Source: Sinonovacula constricta
Taxonomy: Eukaryota > Mollusca > Bivalvia > Cardiida > Solecurtidae
Assembly: GCA_007844125.1 (NCBI GenBank)
Contig: CM017570.1
Coordinates: forward strand, 50,038,872-50,102,871
Length of the DNA stretch: 64,000 nucleotides
Reading direction: 5' to 3'
The translations under genes were made by a program, and so were the position numbers. Position 1 is the stretch's first letter, and each line of letters opens with the position of its first letter. The notes under the pieces were generated by a model that saw only the letters and a list, made by a program, of their open reading frames with translations, was not told the DNA's origin and did not search any database. Shown piece by piece: positions 26,901 through 41,207 of this stretch.

Positions 26901-29900
26901 TTCCCCTAATCCCGCATTAAGAATGCTGTATTCCCCTAATTCCGATTGAAGAAAGACGTAATTCCATATTCCCGCATGGAAGTTATATTCCCCTAATCCC
27001 ACTTGAGGAAAGATGCATACCCCTAATCCCGTCTGAAAAAAAAAGATTAAGTCCCAAAATCCCTTTTGAAGAAAAATCAATTTCTCTAATCCCGAATAAA
27101 GGAAGATGCCTTCCCCAATTCCGCCTTAAGAAAGATGTATTTCCCAAATCTCGCCTGAAGAAAGATGTATTTGCTTAATGACGTTTAAAGAAAGAAGCAT
27201 TCATCTAACCACCCGGAAGAAAAATGCATTGTTCTAATCCCGCCTGAAGAAAAATGCATTGTTCTAATATCGCCTGAAGAAAGATTCATTTTCTTATCCC
27301 GCCTAAAAAAAACAATGAATGTCTCTTCCCTTAAGGAAGATGCATTTTGTAATCAAGCCTGAAGAAAATTGCATACATCTCATCCCGCCTGAAGAAAGAC
27401 GCATTCTTCTAATCCCACACAAAGAAATATGCATTCCTCTAATCCTGCCCCCCCCCCCCCCCGCCGAAGAAATATGCATTCCTCTTACACCCCCCCCCCC
27501 TCCGAAGAAAGATCCATTCCTCTAATCCCCCCCCCCCCGAAGAAAGATCCATTCCTCTAATCCCCCCCCCCCCCGAAGAAAGATCCATTCCTCTAATACC
27601 CCGCCCCCCCCCCTCCCCGAAGAAAGATCCATTCCTCTAATTCCGCCCAAAGAAAGATGCATTCATCTAATTCCGCCTGAAGAAAGACGCACTCCTCTAA
27701 TCCCGCCTGAAGAAAGATGCATTCCTCTAATCCCGCCTAAAGAAAGATGCATTCCTCTAATCCCGCATGAAAAAAGATGCATTCCTCTTATCCCTCCTGA
27801 AGAAAGATGCATTCCTCTAATCCCGCCTGAAGAATTATACATTCCTCTAATCCCGCCTGAAGAACGATCCATTCCTCCAATCCTGCCTGAAGAAAGATGC
27901 ATTCCTCTAATCCCGCCTGAAGAAAGATGCATTCCTCTAATCCCGCCTACAGAATGATACATTCCTCTAATCCCGCCTAAAGAATGATACATTCCTCTAA
28001 TCCCACCTGAAGAAAAATTCATCCCTCTTATCCCGCCTGAATTAAGATGCATTCTTCTAATCTCGCCCAAAGAAAGATGCATTCCTCTAATCCCGCCTGA
28101 AGAAGGATGCATTCCTCTAACCCCGCCTGAAGAAAGATGCATTCATCTAACCCCGCACCAAAGAAAGATGCATTCATCTAACCCCGCACCAAAGAAAGAT
28201 GCATTCATCTAACCCCGCACCAAAGAAAGATGCATTCATCTAACCCCGCACCAAAGAAAGATGCATTCCTCTAACCCCGCACAAAAGAAAAATGCATTCA
28301 TTTAACCCCGCACCAAAGAAAGATGCATTCATCTAACCCCGCACCAAAGAAAGATGCATTCATCTAACCCCGCATCAAAGAAAGATGCATTCATCTAACC
28401 CCGCACCAAAGAAAGATGCATTCCTCTAACCCCGCACCAAAGAAAGATGCATTCATCTAACCCCGCACCAAAGAAAGATGCATTCATCTAACCCCGCACC
28501 AAAGAAAGATGCATTCATCTAACCCCGCACCAAAGAAAGATGCATTCATCTAACCCCGCACCAAAGAAAGATGCATTCATTTAACCCCGCACCAAAGAAA
28601 GATGCATTCATTTAACCCCGCACCAAAGAAAGATGCATTCATCTAACCCCGCACCAAAGAAAGATGCATTCATCTAATCCCGCACCAAAGAAAGATGCAT
28701 TCATTTAACCCCGCCTGAAGAAAGATGCATTCCTCTAATCCCGCCTGAAGAAAGATGCATTCCTCTAACCCCGCCTGAAGAAAGATGCATTCATCTAACC
28801 CCGCACCAAAGAAAGATGCATTCATTTAATCCCGCCTGAAGAAAGATGCATTCCTCTAATCCCGCCTGAAGAAAGATGCATTCCTCTAATCCCGCCTGAA
28901 GAAAGATGCATTCCTCTAACCCCGCCTGAAGAAAGATGCATTCATCTAACCCCGCACCAAAGAAAGATGCATTCATTTAATCCCGCCTGAAGAAAGATGC
29001 ATTCCTCTAATCCCGCCTGAAGAAAGATGCATTCATCTTACCCCGCCTGAAGAAAGATGCATTCATCTAACCCCGCACCAGAGAAAGATGCATTCCTCTA
29101 ATCCCGCCTGAAGAAGGATGCATTCCTCTAACCCCGCCTGAAGAAAGATGCATTCATCTAACCCCGCACCAAAGAAAGATGCATTCCTCTAATCCCGCCT
29201 GAAGAAGGATGCATTCCTCTAACCCCGCCTGAAGAAAGATGCATTCATCTAACCCCGCACCAAAGAAAGATGCATTCATCTAACCCCGCACCAAAGAAAG
29301 ATGCATTCCTCTAACCCCGCACCAAAGAAAGATGCATTCATTTAACCCCGCACCAAAGAAAGATGCATTCCTCTAACCCCGCACCAAAGAAAGATGCATT
29401 CATCTAACCCCGCACCAAAGAAAGATGCATTCCTCTAACCCCGCACCAAAGAAAGATGCATTCATCTAACCCCGCACCAAAGAAAGATGCATTCCTCTAA
29501 CCCCGCACCAAAGAAAGATGCATTCATCTAACCCCGCACCAAAGAAAGATGCATTCCTCTAACCCCGCACCAAAGAAAGATGCATTCATCTAACCCCGCA
29601 CCAAAGAAAGATGCATTCATTTAACCCCGCACCAAAGAAAGATGCATTCATATAACCCCGCACCAAAGAAAGATGCATTCATTTAATCCCGCCTGAAGAA
29701 AGATGCATTCCTCTTATCCCGCCTGAAGAAAGATGCATTCCTCTAATCCCGCCTGAAGAAAGATGCATTCCTCTAATCCCGCCTGAAGAAAGATGCATTC
29801 CTCTAATCCCGCCTGAAGAAAGATGCATTCCTCTAATCCCGCCTGAAGAAAGATGCATTCCTCTAATCCCGCCTGAAGAAAGATGCATTCCTCTAATCCC

Positions 29901-31798
29901 CTCTGAAGAAAGATGCATTCCTCTAATCCCGCCTGAAGAAAGATGCATTCCCCTTATCCCGCCTGAAGAAAGATGCATTCCTCTAATCCCGCCTGAAGAA
30001 AGATGCATTCCCATTATCCCGCCTGAAGAAAGATGCATTCCTCTAATCCCGCCTGAAGAAAGATGCATTCCTCTAATCCCCTCTGAAGAAAGATGCATTC
30101 CTCTAATCCCCTCTGAAGAAAGATGCATTCCTCTAATCCCGCCTGAAGAAAGATGCATTCCCCACATCCCGCCCAAAGAAAGATGCATTCCTCTAATCCC
30201 CTCTGAAGAAAGATGCATTCCTCTAATCCCCTCTGAAGAAAGATGCATTCCTCTTATCCCCTCTGAAGAAAGATGCATTCCTCTAATCCCGCCTGAAGAA
30301 AGATGCATTCCTCTAATCCCGCCTGAAGAAAGATGCATTCCCCTCATCCCGCCCAAAGAAAGATGCATTCATCTAATCTCCACGGAATAAATATGCATTT
30401 CTCTTATCCCCTCTGAAGAAAGATGCATTACTCTAATCCCGCCTGAAGAAAGATGCATTCCTCTAATCCCGCCTGAATGATGCATTTCCCTCATCCCGCC
30501 CAAAGAAAAATGTCATCCCCACATCCCGTCTAAGTAAATATGCATTCAACTCATCGCGCCCAAAGAAAGATGCATTCCTCTCATCCCGCCTAAAAAAAGA
30601 TGCATTCCCCTCACTCCGCCCAAAGATAGGTGCATTCCTCTATTCCCACCTGAAGAATGATGCATGATCCTCGTCCCGCAAAAAAGAAAGATGCATTCCT
30701 CTATTTCCGCCTGAAGAAAGATGCATTTCCCTCATCCCGCCCAACGAAAGATGCATTCCTCTAATCGCGCCTGAAAAAAGATGCATTCCTCTTATCCCCG
30801 TTGAACAAAGATTCATTCCTCTACCCCTCCTCCCTGAAGTAAGTTGGATTTCTCTAATTCCCCATAAAGAGAGATGCATATCCCTTATCCCCGATGAGAA
30901 AAGGTATTCCTCTATTCCCACCCAAATAAAGATGCATTCCTCTATTCCCGCCTGAAGAATAATGCATTTTCCTCATCCCGCCCAAAGAAAAATGAATTTC
31001 TCTAATCCCGTCTGAAGACAGATGCATTCCTCGAATCCCGTCTGAAGAGAGATGCATTCCCCTCATCCCGCACAAAGAAAAATGCTTTCTTCTCGTCCCG
31101 CCCAAAGAAAGATGCATTCCTCTAATCCCGCCTCAATAAAAATGCATTCCCCTCATCCCGCCCAAAGAAAGATGCACTCCCCTTATCCCGCCCAAAAAAA
31201 AAATCCATTCCTCTATCCCCCTGAAGAAAGTTTCATTTATCTAACCCCCCCCCCCCACCCACCCACACCACCGGAAGAAAGATGTTTTGCTGTAGTCAGG
31301 CCTGAAGAAAGATCCATTCCGCTCATTCCGCCCATAGAAAGATGCATTATCTAATCCACCCGGAAGAAAGATACATTTCTCTACCATCCCACCCCACCTC
31401 CACCCCACCTCCACCCCACCCTCGAAGAAAGATGAATTGCTCTAATCACGCCTGCAGAAAGATGCATTCCCCTCATTCCGCCCAAAGAAAGATGCATTAT
31501 CTAATTCCACCCCCCCCCCCGGAAGAAAGATGCATTTCTCTGTCCACCCCCAACCCCGAAAAAAGATGCATTTCCCTCATCCCCTCTGAAGAAAGATGCA
31601 TTCCTCTAATCCCGCAAAAAGAAAGATTCATTCCTCTATACCCGCACGGAGAAAGATGCATTTCCCTCATCCCGCCCAAAGAAAGATGCATTCTTCTAAC
31701 CCCGCCAGAAAAAAGATGCTTCCTCTAATCGTGCCTGAAGAAAGATGCATTCCTCTAATCCCCGTTTAAGAAAGATGCATTCCTCTATCCCCCTCTTT

Positions 31799-31829
<31 letters not shown>

Positions 31830-34800
31830 GATGGATTTTTCTAATTCCCCATAAAGAGAGATGCACATGCCTAATTCCTGATAAGAAAAAGTCCATTCCT
31901 CTATTCCCACCCAATAAAAGGTGCATTCCTTTACTCCCGCCTGTTCAAAATGCATTTTCCTCATCCCGCCGAAAGAAAGATAAATTCCTCTTATCTCGTC
32001 TAAAAACAGATACATTCCTCTAATCCCGCATAAAGAAAGATGCAATTCCCTAATCCAGCTGAAGACAAATGCATTCCTCTAATCTCGCCTGAAGAAACAT
32101 GCATTACCCTCATCCCGCACAAAGAAATATGCATTCCTCCAATCCCGCCTAAAAAAAAATGCATTCCTTTAATCCCGCCAGAAGAAAGATGCATTCCTCT
32201 TATCCCGCATGAAGAAAGATGCATTGCTCTAATCCCGCCCAAAGAAATATGCATTGCTCTAATCCCGCCCAAAGAAAGATGCATTGCTCTATTCCGCCAA
32301 AAGAAAGATGCATTCCTCTAATCCCACCCAAAGAATGACGCCTTGCTCTAATCCCGCCCAAAGAAAGATGCATTGCTCTAATCCAGCCCAAAGAAAGATG
32401 CATTGCTCTAATCCTGCCCAAAGAAAGATGCATTGCTCTAAACCCGCCCAAAGAAAGATGCATTGCTCTAATCCCGCCAAAAAAAGATGCATTGCTCTAA
32501 TCCCGCCCAAAGAAAGATGCATTGGTCTAATCCCGCCCAAAGAAAGATACATTGCTCTAATCCCGCACAAAGAAAGATGCGTAGCTCTAATCCCGCCCAA
32601 AGAAAGATGCATTGCTCTAATTCCGCATGAAAAAAGATGCATTGCTCTAATCTCACCCAAAGAAAGATGCATTGCTCTAATCCCGCCCAAAGAAAGATGC
32701 CTTGCTCTAATCCCGCCCAAAGAAAGATGCATTGCTCTAATCCCGAATAAAGAAAGGTGCATTGCTCTAATCCCGCCCAAAGAAAGATGTATTGCTCTAA
32801 TCCCGCCCAAAGAAAGATGCATTGCTCTAATCCCGCCCAAAGAAAGATGCATTGCTTTAATCCCGCATGAAGAAAGATGCATTGCTCTAATCCCGCCCAA
32901 AGAAAGATGCATTCCTCTAATCCCGCATGAAGAAAGATGCATTGCTCTAATCCCGCCCAAAAAAGATGCATTGGTCTAATCCCGCCCAAAGAAAGATGCA
33001 TTGATCTAATCCCGCCCAAAGAAAGATGCATTTGTCTAATCCCGCCCAAAGAAAGATGCATTGCTCTAATCCCGCCCAAAAAAGATGCATTGCTCTAATC
33101 CCGCCCAAAGAAAGATGCCTTGCTCTAATCCAGCCCAAAGAAAGATGCATTGCTCTTATCCCGCCCAAACAAAGATGCATTGCTCTAATCCCGCCCAAAG
33201 AAAGATGCATTGCTCTAATCCAGCCTGAAGAAAGATGCATTCCTCTAATCCCACCCAAAGAAAGATGCATTGCTCTAATCCCGCCCAAACAAAGATGCAT
33301 TGCTCTAATCCAGCCCAAATAAAGATGCATTGCTCTAATCCCGCCCAAATAAAGATGCATTGCTCTAATCCCGCCCAAAGAAAGATGCATTGCTCTAATC
33401 CCGCCTAAAGAAAGATGCATTGCTCTAATCCAGCCCAAAGAAAGATGCATTCCTCTAATTCAGCATGAAGAAAGATGCATTGCTCTAATCCCGCATGAAG
33501 AAAGATGCATTGCTCTAATCCCGCCAAAAGAAAGATGCATTGGTCTAATCCCACCAAAAGAAAGATGCATTGCTCTAATCCCGCATGAAGAATGATGCAT
33601 TGCTCTAATCCCGCATGAAGAAAGATGCATTGCTTTAAACCCGCATGAAGAAAGATGCATTGCTCTAATCCAACACAAAGAAAGATGCATTGCTCTAATC
33701 CCGCCCAAAGAAAGATGCATTGCTCTAATCCCGCAAAGGTGCATTGCTCTAATCCCGCATGAAGAAAGATGCATTGCTCTAATACAGCCCAAAGAAAGAT
33801 GCATTGCTCTAATCCCGCCCAAAGAAAGATGCATTGCTCTAATCCCGCATGAAGAAAGGTGCATTGCTCTAATCCCGCCCAAAGAAAGATGTATTGCTCT
33901 AATCCCGCCCAAAGAAAGATGCATTGCTCTAATCCCGCCCAAAGAAAGATGCATTGCTTTAATCCCGCATGAAGAAAGATGCATTGCTCTAATCCCGCCC
34001 AAAGAAAGATGCATTCCTCTAATCCCGCATGAAGAAAGATGCATTGCTCTAATCCCGCCCAAAAAAAGATGCATTGGTCTAATCCCGCCCAAAGAAAGAT
34101 GCATTGATCTAATCCCGCCTAAAGAAAGATGCATTTTTCTAATCCCGCCCAAAGAAAGATGCATTGCTCTAATTCCGCCCAAAAAATGCATTGCTCTAAT
34201 CCCGCCCAAAGAAAGATGCCTTGCTCTAATCCCGCACCAAAGAAAGATGCATTGCTCTAATCCAGCCCAAAGAAAGATGCATTGCTCTATTTCGCCAAAA
34301 GAAAGATGCATTCCTCTAATCCCGCCCAAAGAGTGATGCATTATTCTATTCCGATAAAAGAAAGATGCATTCCTCTAATCCCACCCAAAGAAAGATGCCT
34401 TGCTCTAATCCCGCCCAAAGAAAGATGCATTGCTCTAATCCCGCCCAAACAAAGATGCATTGCTCTAATCCCGCACAAAGAAATATGCATTCCTCCAATC
34501 CCGCCAGAAGAAAGATGCATTCCTCTTATCCCGCATGAAGAAAGATGCATTGCTTTAATCTTGCCTGAAGAAAGGTGCATTCCTCTAATCCCACCCAATG
34601 AAAGATGCATTCCCCAAATCCCGCCAAAACAAAGATGCATTCCTCTTATCCCACCCAAAGAAAGATGCATTGCTCTAATCCCGACCAAAGAAAGATACAT
34701 TGCTCTAATCCCGCCCAAAGAAAGATGCATTGCTCTAATCCTGCCCAAAGAAAGATGCATTACCTTAATCCCGCCCAAAGAAAGATGCATTGCTCTATAC

Positions 34801-37800
34801 CGCCCAAAGAAGGATGCATTGCTCTGATCCCGCCCAAAGAAAGATGCATTGCTCTAATCCCGCCCAAAGAAAGATGCATTGCTCTAATCCTGCCCAAAGA
34901 AAGATGCATTGCTCTAATCCCGCCCGAAGAAAGATGCATTGCCCTATTCCGCCCAAAGAAAGATGCATTCCTCTAATCCCACCCAAAGAAAGATGCATTG
35001 CTCTAATACCGCCCAAAGAAAGATGCAAAGCTCTAATCCCACACAAAGGAAGATGCATTGCTCTTATCCCGCCCAAAGAAAGATGCATTGCTCTAATCCC
35101 GCTCAAAAAAGATGCATTGCTCTAATCCCGCACAAAGAAAGATGCATTGCTCTATTCCGCCCAAAGAAAGATGCATTCCTTAAATCCCACCCAAAGAAAG
35201 ATGCCTTGCTCTAATCCCGCCCAACGAAAGATGCATTGCTCTAATCCCACCCAAAGAAAGATGCATTGCTCTTATCCCGCACAAAGAAAGATGCATTGCT
35301 CTAATCCAGCCTGAAGAAAGATGCATTCCTCTAATCCCAACCAAAGAAAAATGCATTGCTCTAATCCCGCCGAAACAAAGATGCATTGCTCTAATCCCGC
35401 CCAAAGAAAGATGCATTGCTCTAATCCCGCCTAAAGAAAGATGCATTGCTCTAATCCAGCCCAAAGAAAGATGCATTCCTCTAATTCAGCATGAAGAAAG
35501 ATGCATTGCTCTAATCCAGCCCAAAGAAAGATGCATTGCTCTAATCCAGCCTGAAGAAAGATGCATTGCTCTAATCCAGCCTGAAGAAAGATGCATTGCT
35601 CTATTCTGCCCAAAGAAAGATGCATTCCTCTGATCCCACCAAAAGAAAGATGCCTTGCTCTAATCCCGCCCAACGAAAGATGCATTGCTCTAATCCCACC
35701 CAAAGAAAGATGCATTGCTCTTATCCCGCACAAAGAAAGATGCATTGCTCTAATCCAGCCTGAAGAAAGATGCATTCCTCTAATCCCACCCAAAGAAAAA
35801 TGCATTGCTCTAATCCCGCCGAAACAAAGATGCATTGCTCTAATCCCGCCCAAAGAAAGATGCATTGCTCTAATCCCGCCTAAAGAAAGATGCATTGCTC
35901 TAATCCAGCCCAAAGAAAGATGCATTCCTCTTATTCAGCATGAAGAAAGATGCATTGCTCTAATCTAGCCCAAAGAAAGATGCATTGCTCTTGTCCAGCC
36001 TGAAGAAAGATGCATTGCTCTAATCCAGCCTGAAGAAAGATGCATTGCTCTAATCCCGCCCAAAGAAAGATGCATTCCTCTAATCCAGCCTGAAGAAAGA
36101 TGCATTGCTCTAATCCCGCCAGAAGAAAGATGCATTCCTCTTATTCCGCATGAAGAAAGATGCATTCCTCTTATCCCGCCCAAAAAAAGATGCATGGCTC
36201 TAATCCCGCCTAAAGAAAGATCTATACCTCTAATCCAGTCTGAAGAAAGATGCATTGCTCTAATCCCGCCCAAAGAAATATGCATTGCTCTTATCCCGCC
36301 CAAAGAGAGATGCATTGCTCTATTCCGCCCAAAGAAAGATGCATTCCTCTAATACCACCCAAAGATAGATGCCTTGCTCTAATCCCGCCCAAAGAAAGAT
36401 GCATTGCTCTATTCCAGCCCAAAGAAAGATGCATTGCTCTAATCCGACCAAAGCAAGATGCATTGCTCTAACCCCGCCCAAAGAAAGATGCATTCCGTTA
36501 ATCCCGCACAAAGAAAGATGCAATCATCTAATCCCGCCCATAGAAAGATGTATTACTCTAATTCCGCCCAAAGAAAGATGCATGGCTCTAATCCCGCCTA
36601 AAGAAAGATCTATTCCTCCAATCCAGCCTGTAGAAAGATGCATTGCTCTAATCCCGCCCAAAAAAATATGCATTTCTCTAATCCCGCCCAAAGACAGATG
36701 CCTTGCTCTATTCTGCCCAAAGAAAGATGCATTCCTCTAATCCCACCAAAAGAAAGATGCCTTGCTCTAATCCCGCCCAAAGAAAGATGCATTGCTCTAA
36801 TCCAGCCCAAAGAAACATGCATTGCTCTCATCCGACCAAAGAAAGATGGATTGCTCTACCCCCGCCCAAAGAAATATGCCTTCCTTTAATCCCGCCCAAA
36901 GAAAGATGCAATCATCTAATCCCGCCCATAGAAAGATGCATTACTCTAATTCCGCCCAAAGAAAGATGCATTGCTCTAATCCCGCAAAAAGAAAGATGTA
37001 TTATTCTAATCCCGCCTGAAGAAAGATATATTTCCTTCATCCCGCCTGAAGAAAGATGCAATCCTTTAATCCCTCATGAAAAAGATTCATTCCTCTTATC
37101 CCGCCTGAAGAAAGATGCATTCCCATTATCCCGCCTGAAGACAGATGCATTCCTCTAATCCCGCCTGAAGAAAGATGCATTCCCATTATTACGCCTGAAG
37201 AAAGATGCATTCCTCTAATCCCCGTTTAAGAAAGATGCATTCCTCTATCCCTCTCTTCCCCCCCCCACCCCCCCCCCCCCCCCAGAAAAAAGATGGATTT
37301 TTCTAATTCCCCATAAAGAGAGATGCACATGGCTAATCCCTGATAAGAAAAAGTCCATTCCTCTATTCCCACTTAATAAAAGGTGCATTCCTTTACTCCC
37401 GCCTGTTCAAAATGCATTTTCCTCATCCCGCCGAAAGAAAGATGAATTCCTCTAATCTCGTCTGAAAACAGATACATTCCTCTAATACCGCCCAGAGAAA
37501 GATGCATTCCCCTCATCATGCCTGAAGAAAAATGTTTTCCTCTCGTCCCGCCTGAAGAAAGATGCATTTCCCTTATCCAGCTGAAGGCAAATGCATTTCT
37601 CTAATCTCGCCGGAAGAAACATGCTTTCCCCTCATCCCGCACAAAGAAATATGCATTCCTCCAATCCCGCCAGAAGAAAGATGCATTCCTCTTATCCCGC
37701 ATGAAGAAAGATGCATTGCTTTAATCTTGCCTGAAGAAAGGTGCATTCCTCTAATCCCGCCCAATGAAAGATGCATTCCCCAAATCCCGCCAAAACAAAG

Positions 37801-40800
37801 ATGCATTCCTCTTATCCCACCCAAAGAAAGATGCATTGCTCTAATCCCGCCCAAAGAAAGATACATTGCTCTAATCCCGCCCAAAGAAAGATGCATTGCT
37901 CTAATCCTGCCCAAAGAAAGATGCATTACCTTAATCCCGCCCAAAGAAAGATGCATTGCTCTATACCGCCCAAAGAAGGATGCATTGCTCTGATCCCGCC
38001 CAAAGAAAGATGCATTGCTCTAATCCCGCCCAAAGAAAGATGCATTGCTCTCATCCTGCCCAAAGAAAGATGCATTGCTCTAATCCCGCCCGAAGAAAGA
38101 TGCATTGCCCTATTCCGCCCAAAGAAAGATGCATTGCTCTAATCCCGCCTAAAGAAAGATGCATTGCTCTAATCCCGCTCAAAGAAAGATGCATTGCTCT
38201 AATCCGCCACAAGGAAGATGCATTGCTCTTATCCCGCCCAAGGAAAAATGCATTCCGTTAATCCCGCCTAAAGAAAGATGCAATCCTCTAATCCCGCCCA
38301 TAGAACGATGCATTATTTTAATCCCGCCCAAAGAAAGATGCATTGCTCTAATCCCGCCAAAAGAAAAATTCATTGCTCTAATCCCGCCCAAAAAAAAGAT
38401 GCATTGCTCTAATCCCGCAAAAAGAAAAATGCATTGCTCTAACCCCGCCCAAAGAAAGATGCATTCCGTTAATCCCGCCCAAAGAAAGATGCAATCATCT
38501 AATCCCGCCCATAGAAAGATGCATTACTCTTATTCCGCCCAAAGAAAAATGCATTATTCTAATCCCGCCCGAAGAAAGATATATTTCCTTCATCCCGCCT
38601 GAATAAAGATGCAATCCTTTAATCCCTCATGTAAAAGATTCATTCCTCTTATCCCACTTGAAGAAAGATGCATTCCCATAATCCCGCCTGAAGATAGATG
38701 CATTCCTCTAATCCCGACTGAAGAAAGATGCATTCCCATTATTCCGCCTGAAGAAAGATACATTCCTCTAATCCTGCCTGAAGATAGATGCATTCCTCTA
38801 ATCCCGCCTGAAGAAAGATACATTCTTCTAATCCCGCCTGAAAAAACATGCATTCCTCTAATCCCGCCTGAAGAAAGATACATTCCTCTAGTCCTGCTTG
38901 AAGAAAGATGCATTCCTCTAATCCCGCCTGAAGAAAGATGCATTCCCCTTATCCCGCCTGAAGAAAGATACATTTCTCTAATCCCGCCTGAAGAAAGATA
39001 CATTCCTCTAATCCCGCCTGAAGAAAGATGCATTCCCATTATCCCGCCTGAAGAAAGATACATTCCTCTAATCCCGCCTGAAGAAAGATACATTCCTCTA
39101 ATCCCGCCTGAAGAAAGATGCATTCCTCTAATCCTGCTTGAAGAAAGATGCATTCCTCTAATCCCGCCTGAAGAAAGATGCATTCCCATTACCCCGCCTG
39201 AAGAAAGATATATTCCTCTAATCCCGCCTGAAGAAAGATACATTCCTCTAATCCCACCTGAAGAAAGATGCATTCCTCTAATCCCGCCTGAAGAAAGATG
39301 CATTCCCGTTATCCCGCCTGAAGAAAGATGCATTACTCTAATCCTGCTTGAAGAAAAATGCATTCCTCTAATCCTGCCTGAAGGAATATGCATTCCCATT
39401 ATCCCGCCTGAAGAAAGATGGATTCCCATTATCCCGCCTGAAGAAAGGTACATTGCTCTAATCCCGCCCAGGGTTTTCCTTGACGCACAAATTTGTGCGT
39501 TTTGGTGCATATTATCGACAGATGACCCGCAAAATGAACTAACATTGCGACACACTGGACGCACAAAATGAAATAATCCACAGCCATAATATTGTCTCCA
39601 ATGACATTGATGTTTGTCAGCTCGTCAAACTGTTGCAAAAAGCATTTAAGTATCAATTTGCTTCAGTTAGACAAAGTATTTTGTAAATAAGCGTCCATTA
39701 TTTGTTGTCTTAATACTGCTATCCGGTCCACCCAAACGATACATGTACTGCGTTTAGATGACTGGGAAACAGCAATTCTGTGTAGTTAGACGCTGTTTCT
39801 GAATCCCGCCTGAAGAAAGATACATTCCTCTAATCCCGCCTGAAGAAAGATACATTCCTCTAATCCCGCCTGAAGAAAGATGCATTCCCATTATCCCGCC
39901 TGAAGAAAGATGGATTCCTCTAATCCCGCCTGAAGAAAGATACATTCCTCTAATCCCGCCTGAAGAAAGATACATTCCTCTAATCCCGCCTGAAGAAAGA
40001 TACATTCCTCTAATCCCGCCTGAAGAAAGATACATTCCTCTAATCCCGCCTGAAGAAAGATGCATTCCCATTATCCCGCCTGAAGAAAGATGGATTCCTC
40101 TAATCCCGCCTGAAAAATGCTGCATTCCTCTAATCCCGCCTGAAAAATGCTGCATTCCTCTAATCCCGCCTGAAAAATGCTGCATTCCTCTAATCCCGCC
40201 TGAAAAATGCTGCACTCCTCTAATCCTGCCTGAAGGAAGGTGCATTCCTGTAACTAATGTACATTTAACCTGCTATATTTTACTTACCCTGTTTTCAGGA
40301 AGGTGTACTCTCCATGGCCGTTGAAGTCATACGTTTTATTGTCTATCGTGGTGATGTGGGGATCTCCCCAGGAACGGGCTTGAAAAATAACCTCAAATTA
40401 TTATTGTTTGTGAAAGGTCATGTTTTCATTCATAATAATTTTAAAGATTTCATACTCAGCATTATCATATATAAGAAGTGTACAAAAGTGGTCGTTGCAT
40501 TTACAAAGAAGATAGAGGGTCTGGACGAGAATGAAAGGGCTATTTTGGATTCCGGTGGATATGAAACGGGTACATAATGATAATGACAGCTTTGACGACG
40601 CTTTCTGTTAAATAATGATGATGATGATGAGGAGGAGGAGGATGCTGATATTGATTATAATGTGGCTGCTGCTACTGATGATTATGCGGTTGCTGTTTTA
40701 GTGTTTGTAACAACGATTATTATATTTTGATACTTCTTAAGCAATTACGATTGTGATATTGCTGGTAATAATGATGATGAATATGATGATAATGATAATG

Positions 40801-40970
40801 TAGTTATTTTTGTTGTTGTTGATCTTCCGCAGTGAAAATACTTGTTTCAAGTAAGATGAAATTGATTTAATCTTGCAGAAATAGTCGTACCTGAGATTTT
40901 GCTCAGACTTAAATTTTGAAAATTGTATTAACACAGTTAAAACTCAACAATTCCTTAATGAGGCTTTTTG

Positions 40971-41020
<50 letters not shown>

Positions 41021-41148
41021 CAGATGATGATGATAAATATGTGGATGATGATATAGCTAATTTGCTGCTGTATATTGAACAATGGTTGTCGTAAAGACCC
41101 TGATGTTGTTCTTCTTGATGTTGCTGCTAATGACTGTGGTGGTGGTTG

Positions 41149-41207
<59 letters not shown>

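Noticed and set aside
38590..39571. Overlapping 320-codon open frames on both strands of the 30-bp satellite
   Set aside because: Both strands are open because the unit is 30 bp; peptides are low-complexity repeats (MHLSSGGIRG, RCIPLIPPEE) and the frames run into unique sequence only by chance.
26640..40252. CRISPR-like array (regular 30-bp period)
   Set aside because: The repeats are continuous, with no unique spacers; this is a eukaryotic satellite.
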